Positions 18,601-26,918 of a stretch of 64,000 nucleotides of DNA are shown here, piece after piece; within the stretch, counting starts at the first letter, position 1; each line of letters starts with the position of its first letter. The notes beneath the pieces were generated by a model. It was given only the letters and a program-made list of their open reading frames with translations, was not told the DNA's origin and made no database searches. Source of the DNA: Alishewanella aestuarii B11 (lineage in GTDB: Bacteria > Pseudomonadota > Gammaproteobacteria > Enterobacterales > Alteromonadaceae); assembly GCF_000280055.1 (NCBI RefSeq), contig NZ_ALAB01000010.1, forward strand, positions 62,001-126,000, read 5' to 3'. The position numbers and the translations under genes were made by a program.

Positions 18601-18793
18601 GGGTGATTTTGCTTTCGACAATTTCAGCAGAGGCGCCAGGATAATTGGTATTAATACTGACTATCGGAGAGTCGATATCCGGATATTCCCGTAGCGGTAG
18701 CATAGTGAAGCAAACAATGCCGAAAATCACCAGTAACAGGTTGATTACAGTAGCAAAAACCGGGCGTTTGACTGAGGTATCAGATAACCACAT
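15635..18793 (-). CDS. RND efflux transporter permease (HAE1/AcrB family), pump 1
   Basis: Inner-membrane proton-driven drug exporter, 1052 aa, twelve predicted transmembrane helices and two large periplasmic loops. It starts MWLSDTSVKRPVFATVINLL, typical of HAE1 permeases. The proton-relay pair is in AIGLVVDDSIVVLENIYRR (Asp-Asp near residue 405), and LVMLIGLVAKNGILIVEFAN is the second-half TM10 signature. The C-terminal 40 residues are acidic and probably disordered. It follows its adaptor gene by two bases (ATG preceded by GAGGG). No outer-membrane TolC-like gene or regulator is next to it, so it likely uses a TolC encoded elsewhere. Substrate not predictable. Confidence 0.94.
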   Translation of the reverse strand: MWLSDTSVKRPVFATVINLLLVIFGIVCFTMLPLREYPDIDSPIVSINTNYPGASAEIVESKITQMLEDRISGVEGIKNINSSSRNGRSSITIEFNVERDIDAAANDVRERVSRALNNLPDQADPPEVFKANADEDTIAWFLLNSDNMTTLELTDYANRYIAERFSVVDGVARLQFGGARDYAMRVWLDRDAMAARGVTVQDVEAVLRAENVELPAGNIKSFDRDFTVRVVRSFRTQQDFERLVVKRGANNYLVRLSEIADVMLTAEDEEGEFRSDGKNILGIGIIKQSKANTLEVVRNARAEMERIKANLPAGMTIEPGYDSSVFIAQSIKEVYNTLGIAMCMVILVIFLFLGNIRATFIPAITVPVALVSAVTVLFALDFSINLLTLLAMVLAIGLVVDDSIVVLENIYRRIEQGEAPLLAAYRGAREVGFAVVATTLVLISVFVPLVFMQGQLGKLFTEFALAVAAAVAFSSVVALTLSPMLCSKILSHRKRESKLGTWLHAAFAKLEAAYKSQLAVVCNTRWPVLIVVALCFMASYQLVRMLPSELAPQEDRGTFFVMMSPAEGASYQSNSRNMRLIEDILTPYYQDGQLTRMLIRVPGWGNSGGIAIVGTENWYNGKRPTQELVTEIGQKINELPDVRAFTFMRGGLGGGGGGNRPVQFVIQGNTYEELAQWRDIILRRAAENPNLLMLDHDYKETVPQVLVEIDTDRAGDLGVSVGAIGRALEAMLGGRRVTTFLDRGREYDVIIEGLDDDFRAPGKISNVYIRSDSSRELIPLDNLVTLREEATASSLNRYNRMRAITITGGLAPGYSLGEALEYLETIVRTEIDEPVGIDYKGESLLFQESGKSTTLVFVLALIITYLVLAAQFESFIHPLVIMITVPLGLVGALSGLYFSGMTLNIYSQIGLVMLIGLVAKNGILIVEFANQLRDAGIAFEEAVKRAAAQRLRPIVMTAFTTVMSSLPLVLATGPGSESRMVIGMVILSGVAFATLLTLYVVPVTYIAIARNTGSPKALSRELERLEAAAPDEHAADEVVPGAIDSDNSPAKP

Positions 18794-18795
18794 AG

Positions 18796-19851
18796 TTAGC
18801 CCTCAATTTTGCTGATAGTGACGCCGGTGCGGACCTTTTGCACCCCTTCGACAATAATTTCATCGCCCTCAGCTAAGCCTGATTCCACTTCTACCCAGCC
18901 AGGGATCCGCTGGCCAATTTGCACTTCCCGTTGTTGCACACGGTTTTCGGCATCGACAACAAACACATATTGCCGGTTCTGTTGCGGCACTAAAGCTTTT
19001 TCAGAGATTTGCAGCACCTGCCGGTTATCCAGTTGCAAACGGACATTGAGCAGCATACCTGGTCTTAACATCAGGTTATCGTTCGCAATCCGGCCATGAA
19101 TAGTCACTGAGCGGGTCACCGGATCTAATCGGGTATCAATGGCGGTCACTTCACCTTCAAAAGGTAATTTGCCGTAAGCAACGTTAGTTACAGTAAGCGG
19201 CATACCGACGGCCACATCGGCCAGATGCCGCTCAGCGATCCGAAATTCTACCCGTAACTGTTGAATATCATCCAGCGTAGTGATCACGGTGCCAGCATTA
19301 ACGAAGGCGCCGCGGCTAATTTGACGCAAGCCGAGAAAACCACTGAATGGGGCGCGGATAGTCATGTCATTGAGCTGTTGTCTGGCAATATCCAGTTGTG
19401 CCAGGGTGCTGTTAACCCGGGTCTGTTGCTCATCCAGCAAGGATTGGGCGGTAGCCTGGGTGGTAGCCAGATTTTTTAAACGGTCAAGTTGCCGGCGCTG
19501 CTCGGTTAGTACAGCTTCCAGTTCGGCGACCCTGGCTTTTTGCTGCACGTTATTTAAACGTGCTATCACATCGCCGGCATTCACTTTCTGGCCTTCGCTA
19601 ACATTGAGTTCGATTAAAAATTCGCTGCTTGGTGCAATTAGCTGTACCGAGTTATTGGCGATACCGGTACCTATGGCACTGACTTCGCGCATCATTTGCT
19701 GAGTGCTAACGGTGGCAGTTTTAACGGCAACAGCACCGCCAGGCCCACGGCTATTGCCATTGCTTTGTTGAGATTGCCAGTACAAAAAGCCAACAAAACA
19801 CAATAATGCCAATAAAATGAACCATATCAAGCGAGAGTGTAAAGGCGCCAA
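18796..19851 (-). CDS. RND efflux periplasmic adaptor (membrane fusion protein), pump 1
   Basis: HlyD/AcrA-type adaptor, 351 aa, anchored by an N-terminal helix (LIWFILLALLCFVGFLYW). The biotinyl-lipoyl half-motifs flank a helical hairpin (about 95-165): LNVSEGQKVNAGDVIARL and APFSGFLGLRQISRGAFVNAG. The beta-barrel and C-terminal domain end in VEGVQKVRTGVTISKIEG. The start is TTG at 19851 with GGAG six bases upstream. First gene of a two-gene operon with the permease. Divergent from the DUF2982 gene across a 190-bp region where I see no clear operator. Confidence 0.92.
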   Translation of the reverse strand: MAPLHSRLIWFILLALLCFVGFLYWQSQQSNGNSRGPGGAVAVKTATVSTQQMMREVSAIGTGIANNSVQLIAPSSEFLIELNVSEGQKVNAGDVIARLNNVQQKARVAELEAVLTEQRRQLDRLKNLATTQATAQSLLDEQQTRVNSTLAQLDIARQQLNDMTIRAPFSGFLGLRQISRGAFVNAGTVITTLDDIQQLRVEFRIAERHLADVAVGMPLTVTNVAYGKLPFEGEVTAIDTRLDPVTRSVTIHGRIANDNLMLRPGMLLNVRLQLDNRQVLQISEKALVPQQNRQYVFVVDAENRVQQREVQIGQRIPGWVEVESGLAEGDEIIVEGVQKVRTGVTISKIEG

Positions 19852-20039
19852 GGGAACTCCAATTTAATCAAAAAATAAACTCAGGGTATTGTATGGAAAG
19901 AATCGCCGTTCAGATTTCCTGTTATCGCACTCATCCTGCGGTCTGTCGTATCAGTCTAGCTGGTTCATGACGGTTAACCCAGAAGCGGTGAAATAACGTA
20001 AGATAATACAACAAGATTATGACAACGCGAGGTCGCAGT

Positions 20040-20699
20040 ATGAAACAGGGGTTTGCTGGTTCTGCCAGTAGTGGCGGTGCCAGATTATTATTGAGTAGTT
20101 TGGCTGTATTACTGTTACTGCTGTTGTACACCCTGTTGTTCGCCAGCCAGTTTAGCTGGTGGTTGGGTATTGCTTATATGGCGTCTTTATTGGCAGCATT
20201 TCTGGGTTGGGCAAAATTGGCTGAGCCCAAATATAGTTTGGAACTTGATGAGTATGGCATCCGCTACTGTCACCGGGCAGGCAGTTGCCGTCTGGATTTT
20301 AGTGCCTTTGCTTATTGTGCGGTGCCGGAGCTGGATGGTAAGCCTCTGGCTTTTATCGGCTTTAAGATCACAGATTTCGATGCGTTACTGCAGCAATTGC
20401 CGTTGCGGTTAGCGGTCAGAATGATGACAGAGCAGCGACCGCTGTATCTGGAAGCGATCCGGCAAAGCTGTGCCAGCGGCCAGTGTGCCACTGAGTTGTT
20501 AAAAGAAAAGGACTTTTTCAACAGTGGTAAACAGCGCTATGACGGTGTTCGCGCCGCCTTTGCGCAGCGTATGCAACGTCTGGCAGAGGCTTGTAGCTTT
20601 GAGTTTATGGTGCCGGTTAATGTACCGGCAGAGGTAGCCCAGCAATGGTGTCAGGCGATAAACAAGCAGCGGTTGGCCAGCTTACAAACAGGGAACTAG
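20040..20699 (+). CDS. DUF2982 family membrane protein
   Basis: 219-aa protein with two adjacent N-terminal hydrophobic helices (about 15-60) and a soluble C-terminal part, matching the DUF2982 proteins of Shewanella/Alteromonas-type bacteria by layout and residues (WLGIAYMASLLAAFLGWAKL; EYGIRYCHRAGSC). Function unknown. An ATG at 20019 is in frame, but ATG at 20040 has GAGG about nine bases upstream and gives the expected N-terminus. The family call comes from memory of the family rather than an alignment. Confidence 0.75.
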   Translation: MKQGFAGSASSGGARLLLSSLAVLLLLLLYTLLFASQFSWWLGIAYMASLLAAFLGWAKLAEPKYSLELDEYGIRYCHRAGSCRLDFSAFAYCAVPELDGKPLAFIGFKITDFDALLQQLPLRLAVRMMTEQRPLYLEAIRQSCASGQCATELLKEKDFFNSGKQRYDGVRAAFAQRMQRLAEACSFEFMVPVNVPAEVAQQWCQAINKQRLASLQTGN

Positions 20700-20756
20700 A
20701 CAGTGCTAAACTGCTGTATCATAATAACCTTAATCTAAACAACCGGCAGAGTAGTA

Positions 20757-21092
20757 ATGAATAATTATGAAAAAGCTTTTCTGGTCAGTGGCCGGAATAC
20801 CATCATTCATAAAAATAAAAAGCTGGACCTGGTGATTATTAACGATGATCAGGACCCGCCAATTTTGGTATCTCGACACGGCGTAAAAGTTTTTGAGGAC
20901 GCAGTGCCATCTAGTCGCAGCGAAGCGAAAGAGCGCTACCTGGAGTTGGTGGACGTATCGAGTGTCGATGTGTTCGGTGAGACTAAGACGTTGTTGTTTA
21001 TTCAGGCGCTTAACAACAAAGAATATAAAATCGAGTATACTAAAAAAGGTACGGATATGTTTATCCGGGTTCACCAGGATAACTATATTTAG
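20757..21092 (+). CDS. Hypothetical protein, 111 aa
   Basis: I do not recognise this gene. It encodes a soluble, charged protein without signal peptide or membrane helix, starting MNNYEKAFLVSGRNTIIHKN. Predicted pattern is mainly beta strands (KLDLVIIND, ILVSRHGVKVF, KTLLFIQAL, EYKIEYT, DMFIRVHQD). It sits 57 bases after the DUF2982 gene and about 210 bases before the FapA-like gene, all on the plus strand. Ribosome-binding site is weak (AGAG six bases before ATG). Composition is somewhat richer in A/T than neighbours. Length and uninterrupted frame make it a likely real gene. Confidence 0.65.
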   Translation: MNNYEKAFLVSGRNTIIHKNKKLDLVIINDDQDPPILVSRHGVKVFEDAVPSSRSEAKERYLELVDVSSVDVFGETKTLLFIQALNNKEYKIEYTKKGTDMFIRVHQDNYI

Positions 21093-21124
21093 CTACCCTT
21101 GGTGAGGTAGATAGCCAGAATAAC

Positions 21125-21154
21125 GCGCTGACCAGCAGACAGCGCTTGCTTTTA
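21125..21154 (+). terminator. Possible terminator after the 111-aa gene
   Basis: GCGCTG / CAGCGC 6-bp stem with a 9-base loop, followed by TTGCTTTT. Moderate quality; 32 bases after the stop codon. Confidence 0.4.
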
Positions 21155-21303
21155 TGTAAAAAATTTGGTTCAGTAACGGCATCTTGTCTCAGGTAATGCT
21201 TTTTTCTTATAACGGATAGTGAAATCCGGCCAACACAGGGTGATAGCAGGAAGTAACTGACAAAAGCAATACCTGATAACTCCCTGAAGTAATGGGAATA
21301 TTT

Positions 21304-22959
21304 ATGGAATTTACTGAGCACGACCTCAATATAATAATCAAAGTGCCGGTTTCTGCTGCACCTCTGACTGCTGACGCCTTAAAACAAGCCATCATTGATG
21401 CCGGTTTCGGTCGCTGTTTTCTAAACCAGAATAATCTGGCTAATCTCGTCGCAGAATATCAGGAATATCAACAAAAAGTTAAAGCCATGACTTTGGCCGA
21501 AAACGCCAGGGTATTGACCTATCCGATTGCTGAGAAACGCCCTGCTCAGCTGGCATTTGAGATCGCCGAAGATAAGATGGCCGCCTATGCGATTATTACT
21601 GCAGCCTGGGGCGGCGCACCCATCTCCGCTAACGAGCTGGTGAAGGGCGCACAGCAGGCAGGTATCGTCTTTGGTTTTCAAAAAGAAAATATAATCCGTT
21701 TGGTGCAACAAGCCAGCCGGGCAGAACCCGGTAGTCGCCTGAAAGTAGAAGTTGCGACCGGGCGAGTCCAGGCCAATGGTATGAACTCGCGTTTTGAACC
21801 ATTGATTCCGGATATGCTGCGGCGTCGTAATCAACCCTTGGTGGAGTCGGAGGCGAAAGCCGACCTACGTGACTTTGGCGCTATTCCGGCGGTTGCTGCG
21901 GGCCAGCCACTCATGCGCCGCTTTCCACCTACTTCAGGTGAGCCCGGAATCAACGTTATTGGGGAAGCGTTGCCGGCAGAACCCGGCGTATTGATAGACT
22001 GGCAATTAGGACCGGGGGTCGGCTTGAGTGCCGAAGATCCGGACCTGTTGCTGGCAACTCAAGACGGTTTACCCCGAGCCATCGATAATGGCGCGACTGT
22101 TGATGAAGTCTTTACCGTTAAGAATGTCGATTTGACCACTGGTCATATAATTTTCAAGGGGTCAGTGGTTGTCACCGGTAATGTGATTTCTGGTATGAAA
22201 GTGGTCGCGGGCGGTAATGTCATTATTCAAGGTGTTATGGAAGGCGACTTAGTCGAAGCGGGTGGTGATATTAATATTGTCGGCTCCATTATCGGTCATC
22301 AACTTAATCCGCAAAGCGAGACCCCTGAATACAGCACAGTGATTAGAGCGCAGGGCGATATTAACTGCAATATTGCGCAGTATTCCGCCTTTATCTGTGG
22401 TGGCCAACTGATGGCGACTAAGTATCTGATGCATTGTTCGGTAGAGGCCGAAACCGTGTTAGCAGGCACTGCGGAGAAAGTCACCGGAAAAATTGTTGGT
22501 GGTCACTATCTGCTTGGTAAAACCTTAACTTGCGGGCAACTGGGTTCTCCTTCCAGCGGTGTCGTGGTGATTAAAGTCAACCGTCATCTGACGCCATTAT
22601 TGCAGCAACAAGAGTTAATGCGTAGTCAATTGAGCCAGGCCAGAGCGGTTTTGGATGAGCTTAAGCAGCGTATTGATAAGCAACGTAAATTACTGGCTGG
22701 CCAGACCGACGAGTTAATTCAGAAGCTCGAGCAGGAGTTTGCTGAGCAAAAAGAGCTGGCTAAAGCGCTGATTGAAGAGGTGCGTGCTCAGGAAGAGCAA
22801 CGACTCTTGCTGTTGCCTGAGTTAAAGGTAAAAGCGACTCAGCAGCTGTTCTCGGCAGTTGAAGTGCAATTTGGTAAAGAAATTATCCGCAGTCGCCGTG
22901 AGTACGGGCCTTCAGTGATCGAGATTCAGGATGGTCATCCGGCGATCAATCCACTGTAG
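21304..22959 (+). CDS. FapA family protein (DUF342, flagellar assembly protein A-like)
   Basis: 551-aa cytoplasmic protein with an N-terminal region, a central DUF342 beta-helix (about 260-400; repeats such as FKGSVVVTGNVISGMKVVAGG and GDLVEAGGDINIVGSIIG) and a C-terminal coiled coil (about 425-505). FapA-type proteins have been linked to polar flagellar assembly or placement in Vibrio and Shewanella, probably by localising partner proteins. The start may be ATG at 21292 or 21304; I prefer 21304 because ATGGGAATATTT places GGGA at a normal distance. It lies outside any flagellar gene cluster here. Confidence 0.85.
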   Translation: MEFTEHDLNIIIKVPVSAAPLTADALKQAIIDAGFGRCFLNQNNLANLVAEYQEYQQKVKAMTLAENARVLTYPIAEKRPAQLAFEIAEDKMAAYAIITAAWGGAPISANELVKGAQQAGIVFGFQKENIIRLVQQASRAEPGSRLKVEVATGRVQANGMNSRFEPLIPDMLRRRNQPLVESEAKADLRDFGAIPAVAAGQPLMRRFPPTSGEPGINVIGEALPAEPGVLIDWQLGPGVGLSAEDPDLLLATQDGLPRAIDNGATVDEVFTVKNVDLTTGHIIFKGSVVVTGNVISGMKVVAGGNVIIQGVMEGDLVEAGGDINIVGSIIGHQLNPQSETPEYSTVIRAQGDINCNIAQYSAFICGGQLMATKYLMHCSVEAETVLAGTAEKVTGKIVGGHYLLGKTLTCGQLGSPSSGVVVIKVNRHLTPLLQQQELMRSQLSQARAVLDELKQRIDKQRKLLAGQTDELIQKLEQEFAEQKELAKALIEEVRAQEEQRLLLLPELKVKATQQLFSAVEVQFGKEIIRSRREYGPSVIEIQDGHPAINPL

Positions 22960-22994
22960 TGCGACCAGGGGTAGCGTCTATGCGGTATTGAGTA

Positions 22995-23813
22995 ATGCGC
23001 TCTGCTGGCTTTTTCTCTAAGCTAGTCTCAGGTTTGGTTGGTAGGTGTCTGGTTGTGCGAGTTCTCTGTTTTTTATTACTGCTGGTCAGTTCACCGCTGC
23101 TTGCCGACTGTAATATGGCCTTCCGCTATGGTGTGCTGATCTCACCGGATCAGATCCGCATTATGCAAAATAACCGCACCTTCGTTCAAATCAATGAAGA
23201 TAAACAACTTTTTATCAAAGGCGAATGGTTTGAGCTGGAAGATGATTCGCAACAGTTACTGCAGCTCTACGCCCAGGGCTTACGCCGTTTTGTGCCGGAA
23301 ATTGTTAGCCTGGCGGTGGATGGCGTTGAAGTTGGCTTATCCAGTATCGAGGCGATGTTGGCTGGTGTGGGTAATAAGTCGCAGCAAGCCGAGTGGCGCG
23401 CTCTGATCCGGGAAACCACCTTTCAATTTTTATCGCGCTTTGTGCGCACCGGCGATCATTTTTATCTGGCACCACAAAGCTTAAACGAGCTGGATAACTT
23501 CCTTAACGGCGAACTAAAGCCGCAGCTGACGATGCTGGCGCGGCATACCGTCGGGGCGGTTTGGGGCGCGTTGCGCGATGCACTGCGGCAATCTGACAGC
23601 AACTTTGAAAAGGCCGATAGTCAGGACTGGCAGGCAGTGAATCAGCTGATGGATAAAATTACTCTGGGTATGGATCAGAAAATGGTCGAGTTGGAAGCTA
23701 AATCAGCGCTGTTTTGTCAGCGAATGCGCGAGCTCGACGACATCGAAACCAAGCTGCAGCAGCAACTACCTGAGCTGGCTGAATTTGATGTAGTGGTCGA
23801 AAAAGCGCCCTAG
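22995..23813 (+). CDS. YggN-like periplasmic protein (DUF2884)
   Basis: 272-aa exported protein. A hydrophobic segment VLCFLLLLVSSPLLA ends in a signal-peptidase site before DCNMAFRYGVLISPDQ. The mature part matches the DUF2884/YggN layout: short N-terminal domain with a Cys, the VxISPxxI-type stretch, then long helices and a late Cys (ALFCQRMRELDDIE). The two cysteines may form a disulfide. Function of YggN is unknown. The start could be ATG at 22995 or a downstream GTG (before RVLCFLL) that would give a more normal signal peptide. It follows the FapA-like gene by 35 bases and converges on the deacylase gene. Confidence 0.78.
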   Translation: MRSAGFFSKLVSGLVGRCLVVRVLCFLLLLVSSPLLADCNMAFRYGVLISPDQIRIMQNNRTFVQINEDKQLFIKGEWFELEDDSQQLLQLYAQGLRRFVPEIVSLAVDGVEVGLSSIEAMLAGVGNKSQQAEWRALIRETTFQFLSRFVRTGDHFYLAPQSLNELDNFLNGELKPQLTMLARHTVGAVWGALRDALRQSDSNFEKADSQDWQAVNQLMDKITLGMDQKMVELEAKSALFCQRMRELDDIETKLQQQLPELAEFDVVVEKAP

Positions 23814-23832
23814 CTCGTGTTGAATTTTTAGC

Positions 23833-24885
23833 TTAGACCACACCATACTCATCGGTCAGCGATAACGGCATCGCATTGTCCACTTCGTCACTGATTGCAT
23901 CCAGCGTCTTCTCGGCCTCTTCCAACGAGCTGACCTCTGCAATATGGAACAGCGCCTCGCCTTCATTCACCAGCGGCAGGTTAGTGCGGCCGATAATCAC
24001 CCCGGATAGCGTCGCCGTAACCGCAACCTCAAAGTCGGAATAAGGCGAATAGATATGCGCCAGCAGATCGCCCTGCTGTACCGTCTGCCCCAAACTGACA
24101 TAATAACGGGCGATGCCATCATGCTCGGCCCGCACCCAGCTGCTTTTCTTCGAAAACAGCGAGCGGGTTTTACCGAGTCGTTTGCCGCGACTTAGCATAC
24201 CCAACTGCTGCATCACATTGACGATACCGCGTACCCCAATCTTAATGGATTGCTCATCAAAGCGCAGTGCTTCGCCGGCTTCATAGAGTAAAATCGGGAT
24301 CCCTAAATTGTTGGCGGTACCACGCATGGTACCATCGCGGCTGGCCGCCTTGATAATAATCGGCGCGTTAAAGCTTTCCGCCATACTCAGTGCTACCTTA
24401 TCCTTGGCACTGGCTCTTACCTGTGGCAGGTTGCTGCGATGAATGGCTCCAGTATGTAAGTCTATGGCATGAGTACATTTACTGAGGATTTGTTCGGTAA
24501 ACTGAAACGCCATCCGGCTGCCCAGGGAGCCTTTCTCACTGCCAGGAAAACTGCGATTCAGATCCCGTCGGTCCGGTAAATAACGCGACTGCTGCACAAA
24601 GCCGTAAGTATTAACAATGGGTACCACCACCAAAGTACCGCGCAGCCGGTTCAGGCGGGGGACCTTCAGTAAGCGGCGGCAAATTTCGACACCGTTAATT
24701 TCGTCACCATGTAGCGCGGCTGTAACCAGTAATACAGGGCCATCCTGACGGCCATGCACCACATGAGCGCCGATATTCAATTCGGTATGGGTATAGAGCT
24801 TACCAAAAGGGATGTCTACTACCGCCCGGCTGCCGGCCGGGATCTGACTTTCACCGAGGAAAAAGGGGGCGCGTAGTTCGGACAT
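23833..24885 (-). CDS. Succinylglutamate desuccinylase/aspartoacylase family zinc hydrolase
   Basis: 350-aa M14-like zinc amidohydrolase. Zinc ligands appear in LHGDEINGVE (His and Glu) and IDLHTGAIH (His), with the DRRDLNRSFPGS substrate-binding segment between. A C-terminal lipoyl-like beta domain (about 255-320) is present, as in the COG3608 subgroup. It is not the arginine-catabolic AstE, since no ast genes are nearby. The start codon overlaps the rimK stop (TAATG), so it is coupled to an ATP-grasp amino-acid ligase. I infer that the hydrolase removes or processes the residue added by its partner ligase, or acts on a related N-acyl amino acid. Confidence 0.85.
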   Translation of the reverse strand: MSELRAPFFLGESQIPAGSRAVVDIPFGKLYTHTELNIGAHVVHGRQDGPVLLVTAALHGDEINGVEICRRLLKVPRLNRLRGTLVVVPIVNTYGFVQQSRYLPDRRDLNRSFPGSEKGSLGSRMAFQFTEQILSKCTHAIDLHTGAIHRSNLPQVRASAKDKVALSMAESFNAPIIIKAASRDGTMRGTANNLGIPILLYEAGEALRFDEQSIKIGVRGIVNVMQQLGMLSRGKRLGKTRSLFSKKSSWVRAEHDGIARYYVSLGQTVQQGDLLAHIYSPYSDFEVAVTATLSGVIIGRTNLPLVNEGEALFHIAEVSSLEEAEKTLDAISDEVDNAMPLSLTDEYGVV

Positions 24886-25802
24886 TAGCCGGTTCCTTTT
24901 GTTCTGGCCGGTTTGCGGCTTTTTTGGCTGAGCACCCGCTTCTCCAGATGCTGGATAATGGCAGCGGCAACGTCTTTGTTGGTCGCCGCTTCAATACCTT
25001 CCAGGCCGGGTGAACTGTTGACTTCCATCACTACAGGGCCGTGATTTGAGCGTAATAAATCGACTCCGGCAACATCCAGCCCCATGGTTTTCGCGGCAGC
25101 CAAGGCGGTACGCCGCTCCTCTGGGGTCAGACTGACTTTGGTTGCGGTACCGCCACGATGCAGATTAGAGCGGAACTCGCCGGCTTTCGCCTGGCGCTTC
25201 ATCGCTGCAACCACCTTGTCGCCAACGACAAAGCAGCGGATATCAGCGCCATTGGCTTCTTTAATATACTCCTGCACCAGAATATGTGCATTAAGCCCCA
25301 TAAAGGCATCAATCACACTCTCGGCCGCGGTACGGGTCTCGGCCAGCACCACACCGATGCCCTGAGTTCCCTCCAGTAATTTAATCACTAAGGGTGCACC
25401 GCCAACCATCTCAATCAGATCCGGAATATCGCCGGGCTTATCGGCAAAACCGGTGATTGGCAAGCCAATACCCTGGCGCGCTAACAGCTGCATTGAGCGC
25501 AGCTTATCGCGGGCGCGGCCAATGGCGACAGATTCATTTAGCGCGTACACGCCCATCATTTCAAACTGCCGCAGTACCGCAGTGCCGTAAAAGGTAATAG
25601 AGGCGCCAATACGGGGGATCACCGCATCAAAGCCTTCTAACACTTCCCCTTTGTAGTGAATCGAAGAGCTAATGCGGTTAATATTCATATAACACATCAG
25701 GGGATCGATAACCCGTACTTCGTGCCCGGCTGACGTTGCCGCTTCAACCAGACGTTTAGTGGAGTAGAGTTCAGCATTGCGCGATAAAATCGCTATTTTC
25801 AT
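24885..25802 (-). CDS. rimK: RimK family alpha-L-glutamate ligase (ATP-grasp)
   Basis: ATP-grasp ligase that in E. coli adds glutamates to the C-terminus of ribosomal protein S6. The start at ATG 25802 (GGAG five bases upstream) gives [20 protein letters not shown], the family N-terminus; the longer frame from 25871 adds an unrelated peptide. Landmarks: [33 protein letters not shown] (ATP loop), [15 protein letters not shown], and the metal-binding [15 protein letters not shown]. Length 305 aa versus 300 aa in E. coli; an Arg/Lys-rich tail ([12 protein letters not shown]) is extra. It is translationally coupled to the downstream deacylase-family gene. Confidence 0.92.
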   Translation of the reverse strand: MKIAILSRNAELYSTKRLVEAATSAGHEVRVIDPLMCYMNINRISSSIHYKGEVLEGFDAVIPRIGASITFYGTAVLRQFEMMGVYALNESVAIGRARDKLRSMQLLARQGIGLPITGFADKPGDIPDLIEMVGGAPLVIKLLEGTQGIGVVLAETRTAAESVIDAFMGLNAHILVQEYIKEANGADIRCFVVGDKVVAAMKRQAKAGEFRSNLHRGGTATKVSLTPEERRTALAAAKTMGLDVAGVDLLRSNHGPVVMEVNSSPGLEGIEAATNKDVAAAIIQHLEKRVLSQKSRKPARTKGTG

Positions 25803-25895
25803 ATGGGCTCCGACGCGGCCGGTAATAATGGCCAATAGCGGCATTATTATGCGGCCGTGGGAGCGCCGCAAGAGATCATAAGATTATATTCGTTA

Positions 25896-26858
25896 TTACC
25901 ACCATTTCAGATGTTTAAACCAGATCAGACTGCCAAGGCCCACCGCCAGCATAAAACCCAGGGTAAGATAATACCCCCATTCCAGCTCCAGTTCCGGCAT
26001 ATTGCTAAAGTTCATGCCATAGATCCCGGCGACAAAGGTTAGCGGGATAAAGATACTACTCACCATAGTCAGTACCTTCATCCGCTCGTTGATTTGATGT
26101 GAGGTGGTCGACAGATAGCCCTGAACCAGATCGCTAAGCTGGTCATAATACATCTCGGTCATCGAATGCAGCCGTTCAAACTTTTCATAAAAGTCGCGCA
26201 AATCGGCCAGCGCAAAACGCCGCAGCAGACTATGCTGCTCCTCGAACAGGGCATCAGCAAAGAGATCTTTTTGATAGGCCAGGTTGCGACTGACTTTACG
26301 CAATACGGAGCGATAACGCATCATCATCGTCATCAGCTCGTCATTACCTTTGTGTAACATCCGATCTTCCAGCTCACCCAATTCATCCTCAAACACCAGT
26401 AATTTTTCCAGATAACTGGCGGATACAGTCAGGGTCAGCTGTTTTACCCAGTCACTGATTGGGTTATTACCGGGCTGTGTTAACTGCGGCTGTAGTTGAC
26501 TACGCAGCAGCTGCTGGCTGCAATGCAGCTTAGTGATTAGAATATCCTGACTAAAGAGCAGGTTAAGCTGGGCATTTTCAGTCAATTCGCTGAAATCAGC
26601 GTCGGCATAAGCGCGCAAAATCAGTAAATTAAAATCACCCACCGCTTCAAATTTTGGCGGGTGCCGCGTTTTGCTAAAGTCTTCGGCCATGGTAGCGGCG
26701 ATGCCCAGGTCCTGCAGCAGTTGTTGCTCTTCTGCTGCGCTGGCTTGTTGTAAATCAAGCCACAGCGGCGGCGTATGCCGCGCATTCGCTGGCAGGCGGC
26801 TGACCTGCTGTTGTTGCCAGCCTCCCAGCTCGGGATCATAATAATTGACGCTGATCAT
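25896..26858 (-). CDS. corA: CorA-family divalent-cation transporter
   Basis: 320-aa inner-membrane Mg2+/Co2+ channel of the CorA/MIT family. A large N-terminal cytoplasmic funnel with long helices precedes two C-terminal transmembrane helices. The signature YGMNFSNMPEL sits between them (GMN near residue 282), and MVSSIFIPLTFVAGIYGMNF is the typical TM1. The C-terminus KHLKWW is basic. Whether the main cargo is Mg2+, Co2+ or Zn2+ export cannot be told from sequence. It lies 60 bases after the DUF885 gene, with a small hairpin between. Confidence 0.92.
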   Translation of the reverse strand: MISVNYYDPELGGWQQQQVSRLPANARHTPPLWLDLQQASAAEEQQLLQDLGIAATMAEDFSKTRHPPKFEAVGDFNLLILRAYADADFSELTENAQLNLLFSQDILITKLHCSQQLLRSQLQPQLTQPGNNPISDWVKQLTLTVSASYLEKLLVFEDELGELEDRMLHKGNDELMTMMMRYRSVLRKVSRNLAYQKDLFADALFEEQHSLLRRFALADLRDFYEKFERLHSMTEMYYDQLSDLVQGYLSTTSHQINERMKVLTMVSSIFIPLTFVAGIYGMNFSNMPELELEWGYYLTLGFMLAVGLGSLIWFKHLKWW

Positions 26859-26879
26859 CCGTTATCCTCCATGGCGAGT

Positions 26880-26902
26880 GCCGTACCACCAGGCAGTACG
26901 GC
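26880..26902 (-). other. Intercistronic hairpin between DUF885 gene and corA
   Basis: GCCGTAC / GTACGGC 7-bp stem with a 9-base loop, just downstream of the DUF885 stop on the minus strand. No T-run, so it is more likely an mRNA-stabilising or attenuating structure than a full terminator. Confidence 0.4.
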
Positions 26903-26918
26903 TGATGCCCACTGCTAT

